Source of the DNA: DAOUAT01 sp964551735
GTDB taxonomy: Bacteria > Chloroflexota > Anaerolineae > CG2-30-64-16
Assembly (NCBI GenBank): GCA_964551735.1
Contig: CAZKEF010000006.1
Span: forward strand, 62,001 to 126,000
DNA: 64,000 bases
Direction: 5' to 3'
Every line of letters begins with the position of its first letter. The first letter of the stretch is position 1. Below, piece after piece: positions 18,403 through 26,515 of the stretch. Made by a program: the position numbers and the translations under genes. The notes beneath the pieces were generated by a model. That model searched no databases, was not told the origin of the DNA, and saw nothing but the letters and a program-made list of their open reading frames with translations.

Positions 18403-19560
18403 TCAAGACACCGAACCACGGCTGGTATAAGCTCTTACAGCAGTCTCACGGCACACATTGGCATACACTGCTAATGTTTGATGAGCCGTTCTCTTCCAGG
18501 AAAACCAGTCGGCCCTCTGCCGCCCTAACTCCGCCAAGATCGCCCGCTGTTTGGAAGACTGAATCAGTGTCAACAAAGCTTTCGTTAACGCATGTTGGTC
18601 TCGAATATCATCCAATAAATAGCCTGCATCCCCCAGGACCTCAGGGATAGCGCTCACGCGTCCTGCGATCACTGGCACACCGCTGGCCATGGCTTCAGTC
18701 AATGTCAGCCCAAACCCTTCGTTTAGCGACGGTGATACAAATAGATCGGCCATCTGATAGATGATTGGCATGTCCTCTTCCGGTACAGCATCAAGTAACC
18801 AGATACGTCGTGCTCGACCTCGGCTGATTACCTCGCGCAGCAATGCTTGGTCACTGCTAGTATGATAACCCCCTCCCACCAGTACCAGGCCGTGCGGTAT
18901 CTGGTCATTGATGGAGCCAAAAGCATCCATGAGGACGCGAACATTCTTGTGCAATCCTAGACCGCCAACATATAGGATGTACGAATCAGGTAGGCCATAG
19001 CGATCACGCACCGCTGCGCGTTCAGCAGCACTAGCCGTTTGTCGGTAACGCATGTGATAACTAGGGTAAATAACTTCTACTTTGCGCTCATCCAAGCCGT
19101 AGCAGTCAATCAACCCCTGACGTGTGCTCTCGGAGATCGCGATAATCCGAGCAGCTCGTTGCAGAATTAACGGCTGGATCCGTTTCCAATACACATTATC
19201 GATCCAAGGATAGTACTGCGCAAGCAGGACATGTGTCAAATCGTTAATCGTGATCACGGTTGGGCATGGCACGCCGATGATGCCCAGATTTTTGGTGGCA
19301 TGAAACACGTCTGCATCGACCCGACGCAGGAAGATAGGAACCACGGCTTGAGCCCATATTCGCACAAGAAAACGATTCCGAAACGGTGCAATCAGTTGTT
19401 CCAGATTCCGGAACTCCATCAGATCTGGCTCAGGACGGGAGACAAAAATCCAATAGCGATGATCCGGCCCATGCGCCGCTAGAGCGGCCAACCATCCCAC
19501 AGCAGAGGAACGCGCCCCGCCAAAGCGCGGCAACCCTAAAGCATCAACGACGATCTTCAT
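18403..19560 (-). CDS. Glycosyltransferase family 4, mannosyltransferase-like
   Basis: A 385-residue GT4 enzyme of the type often annotated as mannosyltransferase: N-terminal MKIVVDALGLPRFGGARSS, ADVFHATKNLG at the acceptor domain, VITINDLTHV, then donor domain YILYVGGLGLHKNVRVLMDAF and late motif PSLNEGFGLTLTEAMASGVPVIA with both conserved Glu. Its ATG overlaps the TGA of the upstream GT4 by four bases, indicating coupled translation. Confidence 0.87.
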   Translation of the reverse strand: MKIVVDALGLPRFGGARSSAVGWLAALAAHGPDHRYWIFVSRPEPDLMEFRNLEQLIAPFRNRFLVRIWAQAVVPIFLRRVDADVFHATKNLGIIGVPCPTVITINDLTHVLLAQYYPWIDNVYWKRIQPLILQRAARIIAISESTRQGLIDCYGLDERKVEVIYPSYHMRYRQTASAAERAAVRDRYGLPDSYILYVGGLGLHKNVRVLMDAFGSINDQIPHGLVLVGGGYHTSSDQALLREVISRGRARRIWLLDAVPEEDMPIIYQMADLFVSPSLNEGFGLTLTEAMASGVPVIAGRVSAIPEVLGDAGYLLDDIRDQHALTKALLTLIQSSKQRAILAELGRQRADWFSWKRTAHQTLAVYANVCRETAVRAYTSRGSVS

Positions 19561-20705
19561 AGCGTGCCGACCAGCTTTTCTTCCTGTACGGCTTGAAATA
19601 TGGCGAGGTATTTTTCGATCAAGTGATCCCAGCCATACCGACTTACAGTGCGGCTACGTCGAGTCTGGCGGACTTGGAGCGTTAACTCCGTATCGAGCAA
19701 GCGATCAAGCGCCGCCACGAATGCCGGCGCGTCACCCGCGGGAATAAGCGCACCATCCTCCTCATCTTCAAATGAATCTGCAATACCTTCGAGGTCTGCA
19801 GCAACGACAGGTACCCCAGCCACCCGCGCCTCAAGCGTCACGATTCCGAAACCCTCAACATCTCCCTGCAAAGCAATGTTTGGCATAACGAAAACATCAG
19901 CCAGAGCATAGGCGGCCTGTAATTCATCTTTGGATACCTGCCCCAGTAGACGAACAACGTCCTCCAAACCTTGTTGCCGCACCGCTGCTGTAATAGCTTC
20001 ACGTTCGGGGCCCTCTCCGATCAACAGATATACCCAATCCGTGCGCCGTGCGCGCAAGGCCGGCAGAACTTGAGAGACAAAAAAACGCCCTCCCTTACGA
20101 GGAACTAACCGACCGGTCGTCAGCAGAATACGTTTTGTCCGATCTTGTAGGCCCCATCGACGCAGCCAAAAGGCCGTTTCCTCTTCGGTTAAAGAACACG
20201 GAAAAGCGTCCGGGATGACACCGCCCGGAATGACCACCGTCCGTTCTTGGCGCACCCCACGTGCAAGACACGCCTGTTGAGTATGTCGGCTGTTACAGAT
20301 TACTGCGTCTGCGCGCCGGATGCATGCGGGAATCAGCGATTGGTAGAATCTGTTTGGGTAGATAATATCCAGCCCATGCGCCATCACCGTGACGGGCTTG
20401 CGGCTGACCAGACGCAAGAACCACCCCAGTGGCGCAAGTACAGCATCTCCCAGGTGAATCAACGCTACGCGCGTGGTCGCTAACATTATCAGCGCTTTAA
20501 CCAGCGCAAAGGTTAGAAACAGGGGGAGCCACTTTTGCGTCCCCCCCCATTTGATGAGCCTCACTTGGCGATGCCGCGCCACACCGGTTACAACGTGGTA
20601 TGTCAATTGCTCCATGCCTCCAACGGATGGCGGATATTTGCGCGATATAATGAGTATGACGCCAGCGGCATCAACCCGATTGCGAAACTGCACAGAATTG
20701 CCCAT
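19557..20705 (-). CDS. Glycosyltransferase family 4
   Basis: A 382-residue GT4 enzyme. ILIISRKYPPSVGGMEQLTYH is the phosphate-loop-like N-terminus, TVMAHGLDIIYPN and AVICNSRHTQQACLARGV follow, the donor domain begins ILLTTGRLVPRKGG, and EGFGIVTLEARVAGVPVVAAD carries the E-X7-E motif. Part of the operon driven from 25033. It follows the PMT-like gene by 59 bases, a gap in which I see no feature. Confidence 0.87.
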   Translation of the reverse strand: MGNSVQFRNRVDAAGVILIISRKYPPSVGGMEQLTYHVVTGVARHRQVRLIKWGGTQKWLPLFLTFALVKALIMLATTRVALIHLGDAVLAPLGWFLRLVSRKPVTVMAHGLDIIYPNRFYQSLIPACIRRADAVICNSRHTQQACLARGVRQERTVVIPGGVIPDAFPCSLTEEETAFWLRRWGLQDRTKRILLTTGRLVPRKGGRFFVSQVLPALRARRTDWVYLLIGEGPEREAITAAVRQQGLEDVVRLLGQVSKDELQAAYALADVFVMPNIALQGDVEGFGIVTLEARVAGVPVVAADLEGIADSFEDEEDGALIPAGDAPAFVAALDRLLDTELTLQVRQTRRSRTVSRYGWDHLIEKYLAIFQAVQEEKLVGTL

Positions 20706-20764
20706 AGCTTTTTCTTACTTTCACCGTCCTGAGCCGTCTTTGGGCGGCCAAATTTGATCATTGA

Positions 20765-22456
20765 TCACTGCTTTGCTCCCGATTCAATTTGCATTAAGGT
20801 AAGCGTGAGTCCATCAGGATCGACAGTCCGCCCGGGTGCAATCTCGTCAAGCAAACGGAGCGTGCACATATCTAGTGTTACCGAGTAAGCGGAACTCACA
20901 CCTATCGCTGCTGCATCTCCACGCCAAGCTGCTAATTGGTCAGTCCCGCGCACGCTGAACACATTGCCCTGCCAATACAACTCCGGTATTACCATAGGTA
21001 ACCAAGTGCAATCAGTAATAATCAGTGTTTGGCCCAAAGTGCGAAGTGCTTTCGAGGTTTCGGCATAATACGTCGTCGTTCTCAGAGAAGCATGCGCGCC
21101 GCGAACTTCAAAACCTAATCCAATAAGTGTACATAAAATGAACAGCGCTAACAGCACAACCTGATAGCGCTGCTTCAGTTGCGGCCAGGCCTGATGTATC
21201 CCGATAACAGCAGCCGCGACCAATAAAGGATAGAGTGTCAAGAGATAGCGTGGTCCCCATTGTTGTCCGCCGGCCGCTGTCCAAGCACGGGATGCAAACA
21301 CACCTCCAAACACGACGATAACACCTAAAAGAAGATCCGGGAAAACTGAATCAGAACGCCGATGCGATCGAGTATATAACCAGGGGACAAAAACGATCTG
21401 CGGAGCAATCAGTACCAAGCCATGCACAGACCGATAACCAGCCTGACTAAGAACTGTTGCGCCCGAAATGGCAACAATCCCCAGATAAGCGAGATAGGCG
21501 ACGGGGCGGAGTCGTGTGATGAACGGCGTAATAATTGCAGATACTACGAGAAGTGTTCCTACAATCAAAGTCATTGGAGCAAACTCAAAGGCTGCGATGC
21601 GCGGCGCATTGAGCAACAAGTGCGGGAGAAACCACTTACCGCTCTGCTGGATACCAGTAAACATAGGACTGTTTAGTGAATTAGCACCTGGAACCCACTG
21701 ACGGCTAATAAAATGCCCCATCATCTGGTCGTTAAAAATCAACCAGGGGATGCTTGCAACGAAGAAGATCCCGCCATAAATGAAGCCCCACCGCCATCGC
21801 CGCAGCAAAAGAACCAGTCCAAGACCTGCAGCCAATCCAACAATCTCAGTCCGAAAGAAAGAACCTACGGATGACAGGATACCCGCGACCACGATCAAGC
21901 CAATCTGCTGCTTTGTCCATGCCCTTGTAATAGCTATAACTGCAAGCAGGAGGCAAGCCGTAGCCAGCGTATGTTCCCAAAACATGGAACTATAGAAAGC
22001 AATGGGGGTCGCCAGCCCGGTAATGAGTGCGGCGAAAACAGATAAGCACTCTGGCTGGGGAATGCTTTGGCGAACCAACAGGCCAGCACATAACGCAGAT
22101 AGTCCGCCTGCAAACGCTGGCACAATGTACAACCCCATCCAGCCCAAGAGGCGATAGACAGGCAGAGTCACTACAGAAAAACCCACTGGCCACCAAGAAT
22201 AGATCTGTGAGTCACCTCGGGCATAATAAAGGAGTGGGACAAAACGTAGCTCTCCATCAATCTCCGCTCCAGGGTAAAGCAAAGGCCCACTGATACTCCC
22301 CGTTCGAATCATATTCTGTAAATGAAGAAACTTGCCACCTTCATCAAGAGACCAGAAGGTGCCCACCGGACGTGCGGCAGCAAAAGCAAGATAAAACGTT
22401 ACCAGTATAAGCGTAACCCAAAGCAATGGATCCTTTATCCACCCACGCTCTTTCAT
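20765..22456 (-). CDS. Polytopic membrane glycosyltransferase-like protein (PMT/GT-C type)
   Basis: About 563 residues with roughly 11-13 hydrophobic helices and a soluble C-terminal tail of about 100 residues. The first loop holds TFWSLDEGGKFLHLQNMIRTG, resembling the DE/DD loop between helices 1 and 2 that binds the lipid-linked sugar in GT-C enzymes. I chose ATG 22456 (MKERGWIKD) because it lies immediately after the TAG of the preceding gene with GGGAGAG upstream; the open frame further back would overlap that gene. It probably uses a polyprenyl-phosphate sugar made by the GT2 at the operon's head. Confidence 0.75.
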   Translation of the reverse strand: MKERGWIKDPLLWVTLILVTFYLAFAAARPVGTFWSLDEGGKFLHLQNMIRTGSISGPLLYPGAEIDGELRFVPLLYYARGDSQIYSWWPVGFSVVTLPVYRLLGWMGLYIVPAFAGGLSALCAGLLVRQSIPQPECLSVFAALITGLATPIAFYSSMFWEHTLATACLLLAVIAITRAWTKQQIGLIVVAGILSSVGSFFRTEIVGLAAGLGLVLLLRRWRWGFIYGGIFFVASIPWLIFNDQMMGHFISRQWVPGANSLNSPMFTGIQQSGKWFLPHLLLNAPRIAAFEFAPMTLIVGTLLVVSAIITPFITRLRPVAYLAYLGIVAISGATVLSQAGYRSVHGLVLIAPQIVFVPWLYTRSHRRSDSVFPDLLLGVIVVFGGVFASRAWTAAGGQQWGPRYLLTLYPLLVAAAVIGIHQAWPQLKQRYQVVLLALFILCTLIGLGFEVRGAHASLRTTTYYAETSKALRTLGQTLIITDCTWLPMVIPELYWQGNVFSVRGTDQLAAWRGDAAAIGVSSAYSVTLDMCTLRLLDEIAPGRTVDPDGLTLTLMQIESGAKQ

Positions 22457-22457
22457 G

Positions 22458-24011
22458 CTAGCTCTCCCGCAAGTAACGATTCCCTGGTTCCAGCCTTGCC
22501 AACCTGGCCCAAATTGCACCGGCCGCGGCAAGAGCAACCGGGAATGCGATCAATAGCCAGGGCAAAAGAGAGAGGATGAAAGCAGGTTTGTCTGCCAAAA
22601 GACGGCCCAAGAACAGCTGCCAACGGTCGCCTATACCTAACGATACCTCTACAGGCACGGGCTGATGTGCATACGCGGTAAAAGCGCTCCAATAGTAATG
22701 AAATGGCAACAGGTTCCCAAATAGACCCCCCACACTTGCGAACAATAGCAGGAGGAGTATTCCGCCACCCCAAAACGCCCTAGGCGCGCTATGCCAAAGG
22801 CCATAAGCCAGAAGGATGGATAAGGATGCGATTACTGGTAAGAAAAAACGTCCCTGAATAACAGGCACTGCCCCAGCAAAATAGCTGGCTAGAATGGCAA
22901 CGCCGCAAACCAAAACAGATGCCACATACATCAATACCACCTGCGTTTGGCGCTCGCTCAGCCAACGAGACCTAACTGCATACCAAAGGCGCATTCCAGC
23001 TTCAGCACATGCCACGAGAAGTGCAAGAGCGAGAACTGTTATGATGGTGTTATCTGCTGCTTTAGCGCCCTTCCACCAAACAAGCCACAAATGTCGAAAT
23101 GTATCCCACATCGCGGTCCCTATACGAGACATAGTAAGCGCCGGAGCGGCAAAGTTGGTGATCTTCTGAAAGCTACTAAATCCCGTGGGATCGCCATAAA
23201 CTAGCATGTTGCGTATCGTCCAAGGAACAACAAATAGCGCAATGATCCCCGCCGAGTAAGCAGCGTTCTTCAGAAGCCCCACTGACCTTCGATTCGCCCA
23301 GAAAGCAAATGCCACGGGCACTAACAGGACCGCCACCGATGCCTTAATGAGAAAGCTGACTCCGAACAAAACACCGATCAGCACGCCGCGACGCAACGAC
23401 ATGCCATCCAGTACTGCTACTGTACAGGCCCAAATCACGGCCGTTGCTGCCACCTCTAGGCCTACGTCGTTATTAACGCGGGAAACTGCAAAGGTCCGCT
23501 CTGGTAGTAGCGCAAGGAAGATGCAAGCGAAGTAGCTTACTGCTGGTTCATCAGGGAACAACCTCCGCCCGATGGAAAAGACCATAATCAACGTTAAGAG
23601 CGATAAGGCCAGCGAGAGCCATCGCAAAGCGTAAAGTCTCTCGAGAATATCGCCGTCCAAGAGCGCAAAGAACGGCGCCAGCACCAAATAATAAAGCGGT
23701 GGTTGATAACCCTCGTAACTAAATCCTTCAAGTCCCAGGTCACTCAGGGCAAGGGATGAAGGGGTTGGCCAATGGAAGTGCTCCCATCGCCGCGTGGCAA
23801 AGGCGCTCTCAATTATCTCCGGAGATAACGCCGTAATCCCAACAATCGGAATTGCCTGTCGTTCAGCTAGGGATTGAACATAATGTAGATGCTGTTCCTC
23901 GTCAATGAGTCCCCAGGGCGGCATGAAACTGGCGTATAGACCACCATGCAGCAAAGCGAAGAACAGCACTAAAGGTAGCAACAGATGACCGTGCTTCAAT
24001 CTAGCCACCAT
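22458..24011 (-). CDS. PMT-family (dolichyl-phosphate-mannose-like) membrane glycosyltransferase
   Basis: A 517-residue protein with about 12 hydrophobic helices. PPWGLIDEEQHLHYVQSLAER is the D/E-containing first loop typical of PMT/ArnT-like GT-C enzymes, and YEGYQPPLYYLVLAPFFAL is the conserved QPPLYY segment. It overlaps the start of the upstream GT2 3' end by 11 bases and is followed directly by a second membrane glycosyltransferase. Role: transfer of a sugar from a lipid carrier on the outer face of the membrane, substrate unknown. Confidence 0.82.
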   Translation of the reverse strand: MVARLKHGHLLLPLVLFFALLHGGLYASFMPPWGLIDEEQHLHYVQSLAERQAIPIVGITALSPEIIESAFATRRWEHFHWPTPSSLALSDLGLEGFSYEGYQPPLYYLVLAPFFALLDGDILERLYALRWLSLALSLLTLIMVFSIGRRLFPDEPAVSYFACIFLALLPERTFAVSRVNNDVGLEVAATAVIWACTVAVLDGMSLRRGVLIGVLFGVSFLIKASVAVLLVPVAFAFWANRRSVGLLKNAAYSAGIIALFVVPWTIRNMLVYGDPTGFSSFQKITNFAAPALTMSRIGTAMWDTFRHLWLVWWKGAKAADNTIITVLALALLVACAEAGMRLWYAVRSRWLSERQTQVVLMYVASVLVCGVAILASYFAGAVPVIQGRFFLPVIASLSILLAYGLWHSAPRAFWGGGILLLLLFASVGGLFGNLLPFHYYWSAFTAYAHQPVPVEVSLGIGDRWQLFLGRLLADKPAFILSLLPWLLIAFPVALAAAGAIWARLARLEPGNRYLRES

Positions 24012-24957
24012 GGATTTGCTTTACCGGATCACGATATCTCTCCCGCCACACCACCTCCTCCATCATCTTCCGATTCATGCTCACCGCATCCGCGATCAAC
24101 CCGATCAGTCCCACCTGAAACCCCACGATCGCCAGGATCGCGGCCAGGATCAGGGACTGCACGTGGCCCGCGCCGCGGCCGAGGGAGTAGAAGTACAAGA
24201 ACCGCAGCCCCAGGATCAGCGCGGCGCCGACGAGGATGCCGCCGGCCGTCATGAACACCCGCAATGGCCGGTACATGGTGTAAAAGCGCACGATGGTCAC
24301 CGCCTGCAGCACCAGGAACGACGGGATGTTGCGGATCAGCCGCGATTTACGCGTCTGCGGGTTGGTGCGGATGGGCACGAAGTTCACCGCCATGCCCCGC
24401 GCGCCGGCCTGGATCAGCGTCTCCAAGGTGTAGGTGTATTCGCTGAGCACGGTCAGGCGCAGGGCGGCTTCCCGGCTGAACGCGCGGAAGCCGCTGGTGG
24501 CATCGGGGATGGGGATGCCGGCCGCCCGCTGCACCACCGCGCTGCCCAGGGTTTGCAGCCTACGCTTCAGGGGCGAGAACTGCTCCAACGCAGCCACCCC
24601 ACGGTCGCCCACCACGATGTCGGCCTGGCCGGCGAGGATGGGCGCGACCAGCTTGCCGATGTCAGCGCCGCAGTACTGGTTGTCGGCGTCGGTATTGACG
24701 ATGATGTCCGCGCCCGCGGCCACTGCAGCCTCCAGGCCGGACTGAAACGCGGCTGCCAACCCACGATTGCGCTTGTGCCGCACGATGTGGTCCACGCCCA
24801 GCGCCCGCGCCACCTCGACCGTACGATCCCGGCTGCCGTCGTCCACGATCAGGGTTTCGATGGCGGTGACGCCGGGCAGCGCGCGCGGTAAGTCCGCCAG
24901 GGTGGGCGGCAGCGTGGCTTCCTCGTTGTAACACGGGATCTGGATGATGAGCTTCAC
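24001..24957 (-). CDS. Polyprenyl-phosphate sugar synthase (GT2, DPM1/GtrB-like)
   Basis: A protein of about 318 residues: GT2 catalytic domain (KLIIQIPCYNEEATLP, TLIVDDGSRDRT, DIIVNTDADNQY) followed by two C-terminal membrane helices and a short cytoplasmic tail, the layout of GtrB-type polyprenyl-phosphate glucosyl/mannosyltransferases. I chose GTG 24957 because the conserved domain starts there and a TATAAT promoter lies just upstream; the longer open frame to 25077 would begin upstream of that promoter. As first gene of the eight-gene operon it likely supplies the lipid-linked sugar used by the two PMT-like enzymes that follow. Confidence 0.87.
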   Translation of the reverse strand: MKLIIQIPCYNEEATLPPTLADLPRALPGVTAIETLIVDDGSRDRTVEVARALGVDHIVRHKRNRGLAAAFQSGLEAAVAAGADIIVNTDADNQYCGADIGKLVAPILAGQADIVVGDRGVAALEQFSPLKRRLQTLGSAVVQRAAGIPIPDATSGFRAFSREAALRLTVLSEYTYTLETLIQAGARGMAVNFVPIRTNPQTRKSRLIRNIPSFLVLQAVTIVRFYTMYRPLRVFMTAGGILVGAALILGLRFLYFYSLGRGAGHVQSLILAAILAIVGFQVGLIGLIADAVSMNRKMMEEVVWRERYRDPVKQIHGG

Positions 24958-25005
24958 GGCGCGTCCGTCAGTGATGCTGATCTCACCGTTGCGGGAGACA
25001 ATGTC

Positions 25006-25033
25006 ATTATAGCACAGTGCCGAAGGCGGGCAA
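25006..25033 (-). promoter_or_regulatory. Promoter of the eight-gene glycan operon
   Basis: TTGCCC (25033-25028), a 16-base spacer and a perfect TATAAT (25011-25006) on the minus strand, with transcription expected near 25000, about 43 bases before the GTG start. It decides the start codon of the GT2 gene. Confidence 0.6.
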
Positions 25034-25055
25034 ACCTTGCCCCTATCCGATCGGT

Positions 25056-25325
25056 ATGTTACATACACCCACCGCAATCTGTGAGATGCTGGTGACGGTG
25101 GCCATACCGGCCAAATACGAGCTGCCGGCTGCTCAGATGCAGGCGGCCATTGCCCAAGCGCTGATGGAGGCGAACGAGTAGGAGGTTAAGGGCAAGGCGC
25201 TGACGCCGTTCCTGCTGGCGAGGTTCAACGCCCTGATCGGGGAGGCCAGCCTGCGGGCAAATCTGGCGCTGCTGGAGAATAATGCATGGGTGGGCGCGAG
25301 AATTGCCGTGGCTTTGGCAGGGTGA
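25056..25325 (+). pseudogene. psuG: Broken C-terminus of pseudouridine-5'-phosphate glycosidase (psuG)
   Basis: Reading + from ATG 25056, the frame gives AIPAKYELPAAQMQAAIAQA, then a stop TAG at 25179, and continues in the same frame as KGKALTPFLLARFNALIGEA and LRANLALLENNAWVGARIAV up to TGA 25325. This is the C-terminal region of PsuG (IPxxxELP, GKxVTPFLL, SLxANIAL, NNAxxAAxIAVAL). PsuG cleaves pseudouridine 5'-phosphate to uracil and ribose 5-phosphate. Only about 90 of some 300 residues remain, with one nonsense codon and no N-terminus or partner kinase nearby. It sits opposite the promoter of the glycan operon. Confidence 0.75.
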
Positions 25326-25351
25326 ACGAACGCAATGACACAAGAATAGGG

Positions 25352-25857
25352 TCAAGAGAAGAACCGTTCATACTCGCCGTGATTACCGACCCAAAACCAG
25401 GTCACTGTGTCGCCCTCGAAAATCCCAATGGCTCGGTAGCCCTGAGTGATTTTGACAGCCCACACGTCTTCATCCGGGTTGATACATTTGAAGTGCAACG
25501 ACGGGTGCCAGGGGTTCTCTCGCCACAAAAGATAGGCCTTTCGGACCGCCGTTCTGACACGTCTTGGGAGCGTTGAGTAAGCCGTCTAAAACGAAGGTAA
25601 TGTGGCAGAGTTCGTAGCTGATCGCAGTCCATCCCTGAAACCTTGCCCTCGGCGATCTGCTGTCTGGCGCGCCTGGCCGCAGCGATCAGTTGTAGCTGCG
25701 TCCGCTTAAAGAGGCTGTCCGAGCGAAGCTCATCTTGCAGGTCATCCATGTACTCGCGCAGCCGATCCGCCACCTGCTGCTACACAGGCTCCGGCAATGT
25801 ATTCAGCATTTTGATTACCGTGGTAACCGCGGCTGATGGACCGGCAACTCTCTCCAT
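25352..25857 (-). pseudogene. Decayed toxin-antitoxin pair (RelE/ParE-like toxin and its antitoxin)
   Basis: The minus strand first encodes an antitoxin-like protein, MERVAGPSAAVTTVIKMLNT to LPEPV, then a TAG (25782-25780), and continues in frame with QQVADRLREYMDDLQDELRS and a basic RRARQQIAEGK tail. Overlapping its 3' end a second frame encodes a toxin-like protein: LPRRVRTAVRKAYLLWRENP, HPSLHFKCI, VWAVKITQGYRAIGIFEGD, TVTWFWVGNHGEYERFF, ending at 25352. Those are hallmarks of RelE/ParE-fold mRNA interferase toxins. The toxin's N-terminus (SYELCHITF) is in a different frame, so a frameshift lies near 25575-25590. Both genes are therefore broken: one nonsense codon in the antitoxin and one frameshift in the toxin. 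Confidence 0.7.
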
Positions 25858-25884
25858 AGGAAACACTTCTTTGGACAATACCTT

Positions 25885-25917
25885 GCAGCCCTTTCGCTGT
25901 GCTATCGAAAGGGCTGC
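25885..25917. repeat. Perfect 12-bp inverted repeat downstream of ssb
   Basis: GCAGCCCTTTCG and CGAAAGGGCTGC separated by nine bases, 29 bases past the ssb stop. It lacks a T-run on either strand, so it may be a factor-assisted terminator, an mRNA-stabilising hairpin or a protein-binding palindrome. Confidence 0.6.
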
Positions 25918-25945
25918 TCTGTACTGCTCACAAATCGTTTTCAAG

Positions 25946-26356
25946 CTAAAACGGCAGATCGTCCTCATGGACGGGGAAATCATCGCCGCCGCCGGCCGAT
26001 GGGGCGCCGCCCATGCCTTCACCGCCCTCGCCGCGGCCGCCCAGGAAGCGGACGTTGGTGGCGGTCAACTCCAGGCTGGCGCGCGGGCTGCCCTCGCGGT
26101 CGGTGAACGCTGATGCGTCAATGTCGCCTTCGACCAGCACCAGCCGGCCCTTTTTGAGGTATTGCGCGGCCAACTCACCGAGCTTACGCCACGCGGTGAC
26201 GCGAAACCATGTGGTCTTCTCCTGCGGCTCGCCGTTCGCGTTGGTCCATTTGCGGGTCGTGGCAACACTGAAAGAGGTGACGGGGACACCGGTGGGGGTA
26301 TAGCGCATCTCGGGGTCCCGGCCGAGATACCCGATGACCAGGGTCTTCTGATACAT
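25946..26356 (-). CDS. ssb: Single-stranded DNA-binding protein
   Basis: A 136-residue SSB. The OB-fold (residues 1-105) starts YQKTLVIGYLGRDPEMRYTP with the family's G-x-L-x-x-D-P-E-x-R-x-T signature, and contains the aromatic DNA-binding positions in TTWFRVTAWRKLGELAAQYLKKG. A Gly-rich linker leads to the acidic tip DDLPF, the protein-interaction tail shared by bacterial SSBs. It is monocistronic with its own near-consensus promoter; AAGGGAG lies eight bases before the ATG. SSB binds as a tetramer to replication and repair intermediates. Confidence 0.93.
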   Translation of the reverse strand: MYQKTLVIGYLGRDPEMRYTPTGVPVTSFSVATTRKWTNANGEPQEKTTWFRVTAWRKLGELAAQYLKKGRLVLVEGDIDASAFTDREGSPRASLELTATNVRFLGGRGEGGEGMGGAPSAGGGDDFPVHEDDLPF

Positions 26357-26429
26357 GTGCGTGACTCCCTTCTGATTCGGCCCGAATCAATTCACTGTGC
26401 TTGCAGCGCTCATTCGAGGCTGCGCCGTG

Positions 26430-26458
26430 ATCATACCCTCAAACGCGCAGCTTGTCAA
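26430..26458 (-). promoter_or_regulatory. Promoter of ssb
   Basis: TTGACA (26458-26453), exactly 17 bases, TATGAT (26435-26430) on the minus strand. It lies in the 159-base gap between the thiamine operon and ssb, with a leader of about 67 bases. Confidence 0.7.
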
Positions 26459-26515
26459 ATCCATAGAACACTTGTTCATAAAGCTCTACTTCCCAAGCAC
26501 CGAAGAACTACACGG

